Assembly: GCF_900105725.1 (NCBI RefSeq)
Contig: NZ_FNLM01000034.1
Span: forward strand, 1,674,001 to 1,738,000
Reading direction: 5' to 3'
Source of the DNA: Gordonia westfalica
Lineage (GTDB): Bacteria; Actinomycetota; Actinomycetes; Mycobacteriales; Mycobacteriaceae
Length of the DNA stretch: 64,000 bases
This document shows, piece by piece, positions 25,804 to 36,502 of the stretch (its first letter is position 1; every line of letters begins with the position of its first letter). Made by a program: the position numbers and the translations under genes. The notes under the pieces are model-generated. The model did no database searches. It was not told the DNA's origin and was given only the letters and a program-made list of their open reading frames with translations.

Positions 25804-26682
25804 TCACTTCTTGGGCGGGAAGTACTTGATCAACGCTTCCTGGACGACCGAGGTCGCGAGGGTGCCGTCGCGCATCCAGAATCGTCCCGATCCCATGCCG
25901 CGCGAACCGGTCGCCACCGGCGAACGCGTCGCGTACAGGAGCCAGTCGTCGAACCGGAACTCGCGGTGGAACCACATCGAGTGGTTGACGGTCGCAGCGA
26001 ACAGGCGATCGATGCCCCACGAGAGTCCGTGCGTGGTGATGATCGAGTCGAGGACCGTGGTGTCGGAGGCGTAACACATTGCGGCGACGTGCATCACGGG
26101 GTCGTCGGGCATCACGCCGTCGGCCTTCATCCAGACCCGGTTGTCGGTGAGCTTGCGCCCGGCTTCCTTGGCTTTCCAGCTCGGGTCGTTCGCGAACCGG
26201 ATGTCCACGGGGTGCAAGGCGTTCACGAAGGTGGCGATGCGGTCCTCGTAGCCCTCGAAATGCTCACCGAGAGTGGGCAACTCCTCCGGGTAGGGCACCT
26301 GCGGGATCTCCACCGCATGCTCGAGGCCTGCCGTGTTGTCCTGGAACGCCACCAGCATCGTGAAGATCTCTTCGCCGTCCTGCATCGCGGTGACCTGACG
26401 GTTCGCGAAGGACTTGCCGTCGCGGAACCGGTCGACGTGGTACTCCATCGGCTTGGTGACGTCACCACCGCGGATGAAGTGCGCGTGCAGCGCGTGGATC
26501 GGCGGGTTGCCGCGGGTGAGGCTGCGCGATGCCGCCACCACACCCTGCCCGAGGAGCTGACCGCCGAAGGTGCGGGCGGTGACCTGCTCGGGGTGCTGCC
26601 CGATGAAGACGTCCTCGTCGCGGCGTTCGACGTCGAGCAGTGCGAGCAGCTTGCCGAGATCCCCGGTCTGTTCCACGGTCAT
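25804..26682 (-). CDS. tesB: Acyl-CoA thioesterase II
   Basis: 292-residue double-hotdog thioesterase hydrolysing acyl-CoA to free acid and CoA. The N-terminal hotdog has FIGQHPEQ, RTFGGQLLGQGVVAASRSL and the HALHAHFIRGGD segment. The C-terminal one has HVAAMCYASDTTVLDSI and HSMWFHREFRFDDWLLY; the catalytic Asp, Thr and Gln are expected in this half. ATG 26682 is preferred over GTG 26691. Position next to pyk mirrors the tesB1-pykA neighbourhood of M. tuberculosis. Confidence 0.93.
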   Translation of the reverse strand: MTVEQTGDLGKLLALLDVERRDEDVFIGQHPEQVTARTFGGQLLGQGVVAASRSLTRGNPPIHALHAHFIRGGDVTKPMEYHVDRFRDGKSFANRQVTAMQDGEEIFTMLVAFQDNTAGLEHAVEIPQVPYPEELPTLGEHFEGYEDRIATFVNALHPVDIRFANDPSWKAKEAGRKLTDNRVWMKADGVMPDDPVMHVAAMCYASDTTVLDSIITTHGLSWGIDRLFAATVNHSMWFHREFRFDDWLLYATRSPVATGSRGMGSGRFWMRDGTLATSVVQEALIKYFPPKK

Positions 26683-26750
26683 GGCCTTCACCCTAGTGAC
26701 AGGCCGGGGATCCCGGTGCCGGTGGTCCTACTCGTCAGGCGTCCTACGCG

Positions 26751-28175
26751 TCAGTGGTCCTGTTCACCGATGCGGTGGACGTGGATGAGGTTGGTCGAGC
26801 CGACCGTGCCGGGCGGGGCGCCGGCCACGATGACCACCACGTCGCCTTCGGACAGACGGCCGATGCGCAGCAACTGGTGGTCGACCTGGTCGATCATGTG
26901 GTCGGTGGTGTCGACGTGATCGACGATGAAGGTCTCCGTACCCCAGCTCAGCGCGAGCTGGCTGCGCACCTCCTGCGTCGGCGTGAAGGCCAGCAGCGGC
27001 AGACGCGAATGCAGCCGGGCGAGGCGTCGGACGGTGTCGCCGGACTGGGTGAACGCCACGAGGGCCTTCACCTCCAGCCGCTCGCCGATGTCGCGGGCGG
27101 CGTACGAGATGACGCCACGCTTGGTGCGGGGCACGTGCGACAGCGGCGGCACGTCACGCGGACCGGTCTCGACGGCCCGGCAGATGCGGTCCATCGTGCG
27201 GACGGTCTCGAGCGGGAACTTGCCGACCGACGTCTCGCCGGAGAGCATGACCGCGTCCGCGCCGTCGAGGACGGCATTCGCGACGTCGGACGCCTCGGCG
27301 CGGGTGGGACGCGAGTTCTCGATCATCGAATCGAGCATCTGGGTCGCGACGATCACCGGCTTGGCGTTCTCGCGGGCCATCTGGATGGCCCGCTTCTGCA
27401 CCAGCGGCACCTGCTCCAGCGGCAACTCGACACCCAGGTCGCCGCGGGCGACCATGATCGCGTCGAAGGCGAGGACGATGGCCTCGAGGTTCTCGATCGC
27501 CTCCGGCTTCTCCAGCTTCGCGATGACCGGCACCCGGCGGCCCACCCGGTCCATGACCTCGTGGACGAGTTCGATGTCGGACGGGCTGCGCACGAACGAC
27601 AGCGCGACCAGGTCGACGCCCAGGTTGAGTGCGAACTCGAGGTCGGCGATGTCCTTCTCGGACAATGCGGGCACCGAGACACTCATACCGGGCAGCGACA
27701 GACCCTTGTTGTTGCTGACCGGGCCGCCCTCGGTGACGGTGCAGACCACGTCGGTGCCGTCGATCGACGCGACGGTGAGTCCGACCTTGCCGTCGTCGAC
27801 GAGGAGCCGGTCGCCCGGGCTCGCATCCTCGGACAGCTGTTTGTAGGTGGTGGAGACGCGGTCGTGGGTGCCCTCGACATCCTCGACCGTGATCCGGACC
27901 TCTTCACCGGTCTCCCAGACGGTGGCGCCGTCGCAGCCGTCGAAACGACCCAGCCGGATCTTGGGTCCCTGCAGGTCGGCCAGGATGCCGACGGCCTTCT
28001 CCGCCGCATCGGAGGCCTTGCGGACGCGCGCATAGACGGCAGCATGGTCCTCGTGCTTGCCGTGGCTGAAGTTCATCCGGGCCACATCCATACCGCTGGC
28101 GACGAGTTCCTTGAGGCGTTCGTCGCTGGAAGTGGCCGGACCCATGGTGCAGACAATCTTGGTTCGCCGAGTCAC
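26751..28175 (-). CDS. pyk: Pyruvate kinase
   Basis: 474-residue glycolytic enzyme converting phosphoenolpyruvate and ADP to pyruvate and ATP. RTKIVCTMGPAT at the N-terminus, ARMNFSHG, the catalytic Lys in IIAKLEKPEAIENL, the metal-binding MVARGDLGVELP and the family signature AVMLSGETSVGKFP are all present. Length is typical. GTG 28175 is the start, with AAGGTG upstream. Part of the conserved trp-lgt-pyk-tesB neighbourhood. Confidence 0.97.
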   Translation of the reverse strand: MTRRTKIVCTMGPATSSDERLKELVASGMDVARMNFSHGKHEDHAAVYARVRKASDAAEKAVGILADLQGPKIRLGRFDGCDGATVWETGEEVRITVEDVEGTHDRVSTTYKQLSEDASPGDRLLVDDGKVGLTVASIDGTDVVCTVTEGGPVSNNKGLSLPGMSVSVPALSEKDIADLEFALNLGVDLVALSFVRSPSDIELVHEVMDRVGRRVPVIAKLEKPEAIENLEAIVLAFDAIMVARGDLGVELPLEQVPLVQKRAIQMARENAKPVIVATQMLDSMIENSRPTRAEASDVANAVLDGADAVMLSGETSVGKFPLETVRTMDRICRAVETGPRDVPPLSHVPRTKRGVISYAARDIGERLEVKALVAFTQSGDTVRRLARLHSRLPLLAFTPTQEVRSQLALSWGTETFIVDHVDTTDHMIDQVDHQLLRIGRLSEGDVVVIVAGAPPGTVGSTNLIHVHRIGEQDH

Positions 28176-28374
28176 AACATCACCTTAGTCCCGTCGGTGG
28201 AGCATCTCCACGCGCCGTCGGAGACGTCATCCAGTGGTCACGCGGTGTTGGCGCTGGTGACAGCGCACTACTTTCCGGTACGGATTTCATGTCACACAGG
28301 ACGCCCGCGCGTGTTTGCCGTCCCCGACGCCTGACCTCGCCACCCTGACCGCGGCTGGGCGACCGCGCGCGGCG

Positions 28375-29880
28375 TCAGCGCACGGAGAGCGGCAGGGTGG
28401 CCGGGCGAACCGGTGAGGGCAGATCGGATTCGCCGACGAGGAACTCGTCGACGGCCCGCGCCGTCGACCGGCCCTCGGCGATCGCCCACACCACCAGCGA
28501 CGCACCGCGATGGGCGTCACCACACACGAAGACACCCGGAGCGTCGGTCTGCCAGTCACTTCCGCAGGAGATGGCGCCGCGCTTGTTGGGTTCGATCGCC
28601 AGTCCCGACAGCAGGTCGCCGCGCTCGACGCCGGCGAAGCCGATCGCGAAAAGTGCCAATTCGCAAGGGATCTCGAACTCCTCCCCGACGGGCGTGATCT
28701 CGCGTCGGCCGTCGGCGTCACGGCGCACCTCGACCTCGGCGAGGATCATGGTGGTGACGTTGCCCTCGTCGTCGCCGAGGAAACGCTGCACGGCCACCTG
28801 GTACCTGCGCTCACCGCCCTCGGCGTGTGCGCTCGACGTCCGCATCACCAGCGGCCAGGTCGGCCACGGCGAGCGGTTGTCGTCGCGTTCGTCGGGCAGT
28901 TCCGGGTTGTAGTCGAGCTGGACCACCGACGCCGCGCCCTGCCGATGAGCCGTGCCCAGGCAGTCCGCGCCGGTGTCGCCACCGCCGATGATCACGACGT
29001 GCTTGCCGGCCGCGGTGATCGGCGACGGGCCGTCACCCTCGCACTCCCGGTTGGCGGGCACGAGATGCTCCATCGCCAGATGGACACCGTTGAGCTCGCG
29101 CCCGGGCACCGGGTTGTCCCGGGCCTCCATCGCGCCGATGGCCAGGACGACGGCGTCGTGCCGCGCCCGCAGGTCGGCCACCGAGAGGTCGGTGCCGACG
29201 TCGCAGCTGGTGACGAACTCCGTTCCCTCGGCGCGCATCTGGGCGATGCGGCGATCGATATCGGACTTCTGCAGCTTGTACTCGGGGATGCCGTAACGCA
29301 GCAGGCCGCCGAGCCGGTCGTCGCGCTCGTAGACGGTCACGTCGTGACCGGCACGCGTGAGCTGTTGTGCCGCAGCGAGTCCGGCCGGCCCGGAACCGAC
29401 CACGCCCACCGACTTACCGGTCTTGGACGCCGGCGGCTCCGGCCCGATCACACCCTCGGCCCACGACTCGTAGGCGATGGTCTTCTCGATGCGTTTGATG
29501 GTGACGCTTCCACCGGTGGCGCGTTCGGAGATGGACAGGACGCAGGCGGCCTCACACGGCGCCGGGCACACCATCCCGGTGAACTCCGGGAAATTGTTGG
29601 TGGCGTGCAGCCGGGCACTCGCCGCATCCCAGCGGCCGCGGCGGACCAGGTCGTTCCACTCCGGGATCAGGTTGCCCAGGGGGCAGCCGGCGGTTCCGGA
29701 GTGACAGAACGGGATACCGCAGTCCATACAGCGGCGAGCCTGGGTACTGACCTCCTCGAGCACCTTCACCGGGTTGTCGGCGTGCACGTAGACGTCGTCC
29801 CAGTCCTGGACGCGCTCGGCGATCGGACGGTACTTCGCTTCTTTCTTCGGGACTTCCAGGAACCCGCGCGGATCAGCCAC
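28375..29880 (-). CDS. gltD: Glutamate synthase small subunit
   Basis: 501-residue NADPH-oxidising subunit that supplies electrons to GltB. The N-terminal Cys-rich region ([26 protein letters not shown]) binds [4Fe-4S] clusters. The FAD Rossmann motif is [13 protein letters not shown], the NADPH-binding one GGGDTGADC, and near the end is [16 protein letters not shown] 29880 is the start; it overlaps the gltB stop by 8 nt, and the frame upstream of it is only a shadow. Together with GltB it assimilates ammonia via glutamine. Confidence 0.96.
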   Translation of the reverse strand: MADPRGFLEVPKKEAKYRPIAERVQDWDDVYVHADNPVKVLEEVSTQARRCMDCGIPFCHSGTAGCPLGNLIPEWNDLVRRGRWDAASARLHATNNFPEFTGMVCPAPCEAACVLSISERATGGSVTIKRIEKTIAYESWAEGVIGPEPPASKTGKSVGVVGSGPAGLAAAQQLTRAGHDVTVYERDDRLGGLLRYGIPEYKLQKSDIDRRIAQMRAEGTEFVTSCDVGTDLSVADLRARHDAVVLAIGAMEARDNPVPGRELNGVHLAMEHLVPANRECEGDGPSPITAAGKHVVIIGGGDTGADCLGTAHRQGAASVVQLDYNPELPDERDDNRSPWPTWPLVMRTSSAHAEGGERRYQVAVQRFLGDDEGNVTTMILAEVEVRRDADGRREITPVGEEFEIPCELALFAIGFAGVERGDLLSGLAIEPNKRGAISCGSDWQTDAPGVFVCGDAHRGASLVVWAIAEGRSTARAVDEFLVGESDLPSPVRPATLPLSVR

Positions 29881-32800
29881 GTGCCGCCTCCATGATCGCA
29901 GAATCGACGTCGCGTCCCTCGGCCTCGGCCATCCGGGCCGCGTCGAGGACACGCTTGTAATCGGTCGGCATGACCTTCGTGAACGCCAGGCAGCGTCGGG
30001 GCCAGTCCGCGAGGATCGACGCACCGATCGCCGAACCGGTCAGTTCGGTGTGATTGACGATGGTCTGTTTGAGCCAGGCCAGGTCGTCGGGGTCAGGGCG
30101 CATGAGTTTGACCATGGCCATGTTCACCTTGTCCCGGTCGAGGTCGTGCACGAAGGCGATGCCACCCGACATGCCGGCCGCGAGGTTGCGTCCGGTCGGT
30201 CCGAGGACCACCACGCGCCCGCCGGTCATGTACTCGCAGGCATGGTCGCCGACGCCTTCGACGACCGCGGTCGCACCCGAGTTGCGCACCGAGAAGCGTT
30301 CGCCGACGCGACCCCGCAGGTACACCTCACCGGAGGTGGCCCCGTAGAGGATGGTGTTGCCCGCGATGACCTGGTCCTCGGCGACGAACCACGAGTCGGG
30401 ATGCGGGGCGACGATGATCTTGCCGCCGCACAGCCCCTTGCCGACATAGTCGTTGGTGTCGCCGCTGAGCCGGATCGTCACGCCCGGCGGCAGGAACGCG
30501 CCGAGCGACTGACCGGCCGAACCCTCCAGCTTCACCACGATCGTGTCCTCGGCCAGGCCCTCGGCGCCGTATCGACGCGTCACCTCGGCCCCGAGCAGGG
30601 TGCCGACGGTCCGGTTGACGTTGCGCACCGGCAGTTCGAGAGTGACCGGATGTGCGTCCTCCAGGGCCCCCTCGGCGAGCTGGATGAGCGTCTGGTCGAG
30701 CGCACGGTCGAGACCGTGCTCCTGCCCGCGCACGCGCCGGCTCGGTCCCTTGCCCTCTACCTTGCGGAAGATCGGCGACAGATCGAGTCCCTTCGACTTC
30801 CAGTGCGCGACAGCGGTGTCGGTGTGCAGGCGCTGCGACTGTCCGATCGCCTCGTCGAGGGTGCGATACCCCAACTGTGCGAGGTACTTCCGCACGTCCT
30901 CGGCGATGAACCGGAAGAAGTTGACGATGTGGTCGACCTGACCGGTGAAACGTGAACGCAGCTGCGGGTTCTGCGTCGCGACGCCGACCGGGCAGGTGTC
31001 GAGGTGACACACGCGCATCATGATGCAGCCGGCCACGATGAGCGGTGCGGTGGAGAAGCCGTACTCCTCGGCACCGAGCAGGGCGGCCATGATGACGTCA
31101 CGGGCGGTGCGCAGCGCCCCGTCGCACTGCACGGTGATGCGGTCGCGCAGACCGTTGAGCATGAGGGTCTGCTGGGCGTCGGCCAGCCCGATCTCCCACG
31201 GTGTGCCCGCGTGTTTCAGCGAGGTCAGCGGCGACGCACCGGTTCCGCCGTCGTGCCCGGAGATGAGCACGACGTCGGCGTGCGCCTTGGAGACGCCGGT
31301 CGCGACCGTGCCCACGCCGACCGCACTGACCAGCTTCACATGGATGCGGGCCTCCGAGTTGGCGTTCTTCAGGTCGTGGATCAGCTGCGCGAGGTCCTCG
31401 ATCGAGTAGATGTCGTGGTGCGGCGGCGGCGAGATCAGCGCGACGCCCGGCGTCGAGTGCCGGGTCTTGGCGATCCACGGATACACCTTGTACGCCGGAA
31501 GCTGTCCTCCCTCACCGGGTTTCGCTCCCTGCGCCATCTTGATCTGGATGTCGGTGGCGTTGATCAGGTAGTCGCTGGTCACACCGAACCGCCCGGACGC
31601 GACCTGCTTGACGGCGCTGCGTCGTTCCGGGTCGTAGAGACGGTCGACGTCCTCGCCGCCCTCCCCCGAGTTCGACCGACCGCCGATCTTGTTCATCGCC
31701 ATCGCGATGGTTTCGTGGGCCTCGGCGGAGATCGAGCCGTAGCTCATGGCACCGGTGTTGAAGCGCTTCATGATCTCCTCGACCGGTTCCACCTCCTCGA
31801 GCGGGATCGGTTCGCGCGCTTCGAGATCGAAGTCGAAGAGGCCGCGCAGCGTCCCGCCCTTGCGCGACAGCCGGTCGACCTCGTCGGAGTACTTCTGGAA
31901 GATCTCGGCCTGCCCGGTCTTGGTGGCGTGCTGCAGCAGGAAGATCGTCTCCGGCGTGAACAGGTGCAGCTCGCCCTCCCGGCGGTACTGGTACTCGCCG
32001 CCGACCTCGAGACGCCGGTAGACCTGCTCGGTCGGGTTCTCGGGGAACGCGCGGTGATGCCGGATGCGCACTTCCTCGGCCAGCTCGTCGAGGCCGACGC
32101 CCTCGATGCGCGACACCGTTCGGGTGAAGTACTCGCGCACGACCTCCGAGGACAAGCCCACAGCCTCGAAAGCCTGTGCGGCGGTGTAGGAGCTGATGGT
32201 GGAGATACCCATCTTGCTCATCACCTTGAGCACCCCCTTGCCGAGCGCCTCCAGGTAGTTGCGGATCGCCTTCGACGGGGTGACACCGGTCAGCTCGCCC
32301 TCGGCGATGAGATCCTCGATCGTCTCCAGTGCCAGATACGGATTGACCGCTGCCGCACCGAAACCGATGAGCGTCGCGATGTGGTGGACCTCGCGGGCGT
32401 CGCCGGATTCGACGACCAGCGCGACCCGCGTGCGCTCCTTGGTGCGCACCAGGTGGTGGTGAACGGCCGAGGTGGCCAGCAGCGACGGGATCGGTGCGTG
32501 ATCGGAGTCGGTGAGCCGGTCCGAGATGACGAGGGTGGAGTGTCCCTCGGCGATCGCCTGGCTCGCCCGCCGGCGCAGGTCCTCCAGGGCGACGCGGAGT
32601 CCTTCGCCGCCCTCGTTCACCTCGTACAGGGCGCGGAGCACCTTGGCCGACGACCCGGGGTGATCGCCGTCGTCGTTGATGTGGACCAGCTTGGCGAGGT
32701 CGGCGTTGTCGAGGACCGGCCAGTGCAGCATGATCTGGCGGCACGACGCGGCGGTGGGATTCAGCAGGTTCTGCTCGGGACCCATCACGCGTCCCATCGA

Positions 32801-34444
32801 GGTGACGATCTCCTCGCGGATCGCGTCCAGCGGCGGGTTGGTGACCTGCGCGAACAGTTCGACGAAGTAGTCGTACAGCAGCCGGGAACGCTTCGACAGG
32901 ACCGCGACGGGGGTGTCGGTGCCCATCGAGCCCAGGGGCTCGTATCCCGACGCCGCCATCGGGGTGAGCAGCACCCGCAGGTCCTCCTCGGTGTAGCCGA
33001 AGGACAGCTGCCGGCGGACCACGGTGTCGTGGTTCGGCTGGAAGACCGGGCGTTCGGGCAGCGTGGCGATGTCGAGGAGCCCGGCGTGCAGCCACTCGTC
33101 GTACGCCTCGGCGGTCATCAGCTCGCCCTTGATCTCCTCGTCCGGGATGATGCGGCCCTGGACCGTGTCGACGAGGAACATGCGGCCCGGCTCGAGGCGG
33201 CCCTTGCTGATGATGTCGTCGACCGGGACGTCGAGGACGCCCGCCTCCGAGGCGAGGATGATCCGGCCGTCGCGGGTCTGCCACCAGCGTCCGGGACGCA
33301 GGCCGTTGCGGTCGAGGACCGCGCCGACGACGGTGCCGTCGGTGAAGGTGACACACGCCGGCCCGTCCCAGGCCTCCATCAGCGAGGCGTTGAACTGCAG
33401 GAACGCGCGACGCCTGGGGTCCATGTCGGGAACGTTCTCCCACGCCTCGGGAACCATCATCATGACCGCGTGGGGCACGCTGCGTCCGCCCAGATGCAGC
33501 AGTTCGAGCACCTCGTCGAGCGATGCGGAGTCCGAGGCCTCGGGGGTGCAGATCGGGAACGCGCGCTTGAGGTCGCCGGGGATGAGGTCGGTCTCGAGCA
33601 GGGCCTCGCGGGCGCGCATGCGATTGCGGTTGCCGCGAACCGTGTTGATCTCGCCGTTGTGCGCGACGAACCGGAACGGGTGTGCGAGGGGCCACGACGG
33701 GAAGGTGTTGGTGGAGAACCGCGAATGGACGATCGCGATGGCGCTCTGGCACCGGTCGTCGCGCAGGTCCGCGTAGTACAGCGGCAACTGCATCGTGGTG
33801 AGCATGCCCTTGTAGACCATGGTGCGGCTCGACAGCGACGGGAAGTACAGGCCGGTGCCCGCTTCCTCGATCTCCGGCGTGACCCGCTCGGCCTGCTTGC
33901 GGAACGGGAAGATGTGGCGGTCGAGGGCGAGTCCGCCGATGCGCTCGGCGCCGGGTTCCGGATCGACGGTGACGAACAGCTGCATCATGTACGGCATGCA
34001 CGCGACGGCTGTCCCGCCGATGTCGGCGTGTTCGTGATCGACGGGTACGTCGCGCCAGCCGAGGATCGTGACGCCCTCGTCGGCGGCGAGCGCGCTCACC
34101 CGGTCGATGGCCTGCCGTCGCAGCTCCGGGTCCATCGGCAGAAAGCAGGTACCCGCGGCATAGGTGTGGGAGCCATCCGCGGCCGGTTCGGGAAGGTCGA
34201 AGTCGACGGTCGCGCGCAGCAATTCGTCGGGCAGCTGGATCAGGATGCCTGCGCCGTCGCCGCTGTTGGTCTCGGCTCCGGCGGCCCCGCGGTGCTCGAG
34301 ATTCTCGAGTGCCAGGAGCCCGTCGGCGACGATCGAATGCGAACGACGGCCATGGATGTCGGTGACCATCGCGACGCCACACGAGTCGACCTCGGCCTCC
34401 GGGTCGTACAGGCCCTGCTTGGCCGGGAGCGCAGAAAACAGCAT
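29873..34444 (-). CDS. gltB: Glutamate synthase large subunit
   Basis: 1523-residue glutamate synthase. A short propeptide precedes VDSCGVAM, where the Cys becomes the N-terminal nucleophile of the glutaminase domain. The FMN synthase domain shows [12 protein letters not shown] and KPGEGGQLP, the [3Fe-4S] cysteines lie in [19 protein letters not shown], and the C-terminal beta-helix has repeated G-rich turns. Ammonia released from glutamine is channelled to 2-oxoglutarate, giving two glutamates. ATG 34444 is chosen for the GGAGG 5 nt upstream, which also places the propeptide at the usual length. In M. tuberculosis gltBD are not beside lgt, so this placement is a local rearrangement. Confidence 0.97.
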   Translation of the reverse strand: MLFSALPAKQGLYDPEAEVDSCGVAMVTDIHGRRSHSIVADGLLALENLEHRGAAGAETNSGDGAGILIQLPDELLRATVDFDLPEPAADGSHTYAAGTCFLPMDPELRRQAIDRVSALAADEGVTILGWRDVPVDHEHADIGGTAVACMPYMMQLFVTVDPEPGAERIGGLALDRHIFPFRKQAERVTPEIEEAGTGLYFPSLSSRTMVYKGMLTTMQLPLYYADLRDDRCQSAIAIVHSRFSTNTFPSWPLAHPFRFVAHNGEINTVRGNRNRMRAREALLETDLIPGDLKRAFPICTPEASDSASLDEVLELLHLGGRSVPHAVMMMVPEAWENVPDMDPRRRAFLQFNASLMEAWDGPACVTFTDGTVVGAVLDRNGLRPGRWWQTRDGRIILASEAGVLDVPVDDIISKGRLEPGRMFLVDTVQGRIIPDEEIKGELMTAEAYDEWLHAGLLDIATLPERPVFQPNHDTVVRRQLSFGYTEEDLRVLLTPMAASGYEPLGSMGTDTPVAVLSKRSRLLYDYFVELFAQVTNPPLDAIREEIVTSMGRVMGPEQNLLNPTAASCRQIMLHWPVLDNADLAKLVHINDDGDHPGSSAKVLRALYEVNEGGEGLRVALEDLRRRASQAIAEGHSTLVISDRLTDSDHAPIPSLLATSAVHHHLVRTKERTRVALVVESGDAREVHHIATLIGFGAAAVNPYLALETIEDLIAEGELTGVTPSKAIRNYLEALGKGVLKVMSKMGISTISSYTAAQAFEAVGLSSEVVREYFTRTVSRIEGVGLDELAEEVRIRHHRAFPENPTEQVYRRLEVGGEYQYRREGELHLFTPETIFLLQHATKTGQAEIFQKYSDEVDRLSRKGGTLRGLFDFDLEAREPIPLEEVEPVEEIMKRFNTGAMSYGSISAEAHETIAMAMNKIGGRSNSGEGGEDVDRLYDPERRSAVKQVASGRFGVTSDYLINATDIQIKMAQGAKPGEGGQLPAYKVYPWIAKTRHSTPGVALISPPPHHDIYSIEDLAQLIHDLKNANSEARIHVKLVSAVGVGTVATGVSKAHADVVLISGHDGGTGASPLTSLKHAGTPWEIGLADAQQTLMLNGLRDRITVQCDGALRTARDVIMAALLGAEEYGFSTAPLIVAGCIMMRVCHLDTCPVGVATQNPQLRSRFTGQVDHIVNFFRFIAEDVRKYLAQLGYRTLDEAIGQSQRLHTDTAVAHWKSKGLDLSPIFRKVEGKGPSRRVRGQEHGLDRALDQTLIQLAEGALEDAHPVTLELPVRNVNRTVGTLLGAEVTRRYGAEGLAEDTIVVKLEGSAGQSLGAFLPPGVTIRLSGDTNDYVGKGLCGGKIIVAPHPDSWFVAEDQVIAGNTILYGATSGEVYLRGRVGERFSVRNSGATAVVEGVGDHACEYMTGGRVVVLGPTGRNLAAGMSGGIAFVHDLDRDKVNMAMVKLMRPDPDDLAWLKQTIVNHTELTGSAIGASILADWPRRCLAFTKVMPTDYKRVLDAARMAEAEGRDVDSAIMEAARG

Positions 34445-34820
34445 CACTACCTCCACTCGATCCGTCACACGGATCGCTGCTGAGTGTCCACTGGGACAGC
34501 ACTGGCCCGAGGAGTATTGCGCGGCGAGCGAATGACCGTGCCGAGATCGGAACCGGGCTGAGTCGAAACCGTCGCGACCGGTGGGTCGTGGTGGTCGGTG
34601 CCGGGCGGTCGGAGATCGCGCGTCGTGAAGTTCGATCGTATCCGAACACCACGGAGCACGCGTGTGCTCAAAGGCTGTGATCCTCGCGACCGGAGACGTG
34701 ACTCACGTCGGCGCCGGGGCTGCCGTGAAGAACGGGTGGCGAGACCCGAGTCGCGAAAAGCCTTGGTGCCGTGAGTCTTGATGCCGTTGTACCCGCATGG
34801 TCGGCAGCCAGCCGTCCGCG
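34445..34820. other. Intergenic region upstream of gltB without a recognisable gene
   Basis: 376 nt before gltB. Both strands give only short or arginine-rich shadow frames. The gltB promoter and any nitrogen-control site should be here, but I see no convincing -35/-10 pair or known operator. An imperfect 16-nt palindrome GAGCACGCGTGTGCTC lies near 34654-34669. The left flank of the region holds the long palindrome described separately. Confidence 0.4.
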
Positions 34821-34925
34821 GCTGAAAATCGCCCCTGATAAGGACCTTCAGCTGGTGAGCCGGCGACATATAGAGAGTGTCGCCGGTTGCCTTCTGGAGG
34901 GTCCTTATCAGGGGTGTTTTTCAGC
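34821..34925. repeat. 105-bp nested palindrome at the lgt 3' end
   Basis: GCTGAAAA (34821-34828) and CCCCTGATAAGGACC (34832-34846) are exactly complementary to GGTCCTTATCAGGGG (34900-34914) and TTTTCAGC (34918-34925). An inner perfect stem CCGGCGACA / TGTCGCCGG closes a 9-nt loop (TATAGAGAG). The right arm covers the lgt stop codon (34921-34923). The sequence could be a strong terminator hairpin for lgt or a small MITE-like insertion with long terminal inverted repeats. Arm complementarity was checked base by base. Confidence 0.75.
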
Positions 34926-36351
34926 GGCGTTTTTCAGGGGTGTTTTCAGCGTCGGTGGGCTCGACGTCGGTGGGCTCGACGTCGGCGGGCTCGACGTCGG
35001 TGGGCTCGGCATCAGCCGCCTCCGCCTCCGGCTCGTTGACCGCGGCGCTCTCGACAACTGGCTCGTCGGTCTCGGTCTCGTCAGCCTCGGTCTCGACAGC
35101 AGCGCTTTCCTCGACCTCCGGCTCGGATGCTTCGGTCTCGACAGCCTCGGCGTCGACAGCCTCGGTGTCGTCGGCGTCGGCGGACTCAGCCTGCGAGTCG
35201 CCCGCCGGGCTCGACTCGGTGTCCTCGACTGCGGCTTCGTCGACGGACTCCACGACGGTCTGGCCCTCGGCTCCCGGTTCGGACTCAGCGTCCGACTCCG
35301 GGGTCGCCATCGCGTCTGCCTCGGCGTCGAGGGCGTCGAGCGTATCCGCGTCGGCCACCGGTTCGGTGTCTCGTTGGGCGGCATCCGCGTCCTCGAAGTC
35401 CTCGTCGTACCAGTCGTCGACGTATCCGGCGACGCCCTGTTCCTCGAGTTCGGCGGCACGTTCGGGGTGGTACATCTCCAGCCCCTGTTCGCGGCCCTTG
35501 GGCGCGGTCACGAAGTAGACGATGGCGCACGCGAACACGAGCGCGGCGGTGAAGAGGTTCGGGCGGATGCCGGCGATGTCGTTGGCGACGGCGGCACGGT
35601 CGTCGCGCAGCATCTCGATGAAGAACCGGCCGAGGCAGTAGCCGGCGATGTACAGCGCGAACAGGCGACCATGGCCGATGCGGAACCTGCGGTCGACGAC
35701 CACGAGCAGCACCACGATGAGGACGTTCCACAGGAGTTCGTAGAGGAACGTGGGCTGGACGATGGCGACGACGACGCCGTTGGACTTGCCGTCGATCAGG
35801 CCGGGGTCGGCGTATCCGGCCTCGTTGGCGCGCTCGTAGATCTTCAGGCCCCAGGGCAGCGTCGTCTCGCGGCCGTACAGTTCCTGGTTGAAGTAGTTGC
35901 CGAGTCGGCCGATGGCCTGGGCCAACAGGATCGGCGGGGCGATCGCGTCGCCGAAGGCGGGCAGCCTGATACCGCGGCGTCGTGCGCCGATCCATGCGCC
36001 GACCGCACCGAGCGCGACCGCGCCCCAGATTCCGAGACCACCGTCCCAGATTCGCAGGGCATCTAGCGGCTCCTTGGGGGCGTCGGCGCCGAAATAGGTC
36101 TTCCAGTCGGTGATCACGTGATAGACGCGACCGCCCAGGAGACCGAACGGCACCGCCCAGATCGCGACGTCGAGGACCTCGCCGTCCTGGCCGCCGCGCG
36201 CGATCCACCGGCGGTTGCCCCACCAGACCGCGACGACGATCCCCGCGATGATGCACAGCGCATACGCGCGCAGCGGGAACGGTCCGAGTTCCCAGACGCC
36301 CTGGGGCGGACTGGGGATGTAGGCGAGCATCGTCGTGGTCGGCGCGTTCAC
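34921..36351 (-). CDS. lgt: Prolipoprotein diacylglyceryl transferase with acidic C-terminal tail
   Basis: 476-residue membrane enzyme that attaches diacylglycerol from phosphatidylglycerol to the lipobox Cys of lipoproteins. The first 290 residues have about seven membrane segments and the Lgt signature GRLGNYFNQELYGRETTLPWG. YIPSPPQGVWELGPFPLRAYA at the start and APKGREQG after the last segment match the mycobacterial protein. The remaining 180 residues are an acidic, E/A/D/T-rich cytoplasmic tail ending in four copies of a five-residue repeat; actinobacterial Lgt proteins commonly have such tails of unknown role. GTG 36351 is used; ATG 36330 is an alternative. Confidence 0.95.
   Translation of the reverse strand: MNAPTTTMLAYIPSPPQGVWELGPFPLRAYALCIIAGIVVAVWWGNRRWIARGGQDGEVLDVAIWAVPFGLLGGRVYHVITDWKTYFGADAPKEPLDALRIWDGGLGIWGAVALGAVGAWIGARRRGIRLPAFGDAIAPPILLAQAIGRLGNYFNQELYGRETTLPWGLKIYERANEAGYADPGLIDGKSNGVVVAIVQPTFLYELLWNVLIVVLLVVVDRRFRIGHGRLFALYIAGYCLGRFFIEMLRDDRAAVANDIAGIRPNLFTAALVFACAIVYFVTAPKGREQGLEMYHPERAAELEEQGVAGYVDDWYDEDFEDADAAQRDTEPVADADTLDALDAEADAMATPESDAESEPGAEGQTVVESVDEAAVEDTESSPAGDSQAESADADDTEAVDAEAVETEASEPEVEESAAVETEADETETDEPVVESAAVNEPEAEAADAEPTDVEPADVEPTDVEPTDAENTPEKRR
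34951..35010. repeat. Four tandem copies of a 15-bp repeat in the lgt tail
   Basis: GTCGGTGGGCTCGAC is repeated at 34951, 34966, 34981 (one change) and 34996 (one change). On the coding (minus) strand it encodes a five-residue unit close to VEPTD. Such in-frame repeats expand and contract easily, so the tail length probably varies between strains. Confidence 0.85.
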
Positions 36352-36403
36352 GGTGCAACCCTAACCGACCGGATGGTGGCGCCTGCGCGGTCCGGTCGCG
36401 CGC

Positions 36404-36489
36404 GGTCTCGATACGGCCCTCGGGTAGCCCCTCGGCCCTACTCGACCAGCAAAAGCATTACCCGACCCGCAGCAGCGCTACTCGACCAG
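36404..36489. repeat. Degenerate REP-like element between lgt and trpA
   Basis: GGTCTCGATACGG at 36404 and two copies of CTACTCGACCAG (36438-36449 and 36478-36489) resemble the GGTCTCGATACG...CTACTCGACC extragenic palindrome that I know from many actinobacterial genomes. The 151-nt gap between trpA and lgt contains nothing else recognisable. Copy number in this genome cannot be judged from one window. Confidence 0.5.
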
Positions 36490-36502
36490 TCGGAGAACCG
36501 CG

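Noticed and set aside
26754..28334. 526-codon plus-strand frame opposite pyruvate kinase
   Set aside because: Antisense to a complete pyk gene, no motifs, D/V/R-rich shadow composition.
31004..34483. 1159-codon open frame on the + strand opposite gltB
   Set aside because: It is antisense to a full-length, motif-complete glutamate synthase gene. Long antisense frames are common in high-GC DNA, and the translation is rich in H, R, G and D without recognisable domains.
31512..34652. 1046-codon second minus-strand frame within gltB
   Set aside because: Same strand but different frame from gltB, strongly Arg/Pro-rich, a typical codon-position shadow.
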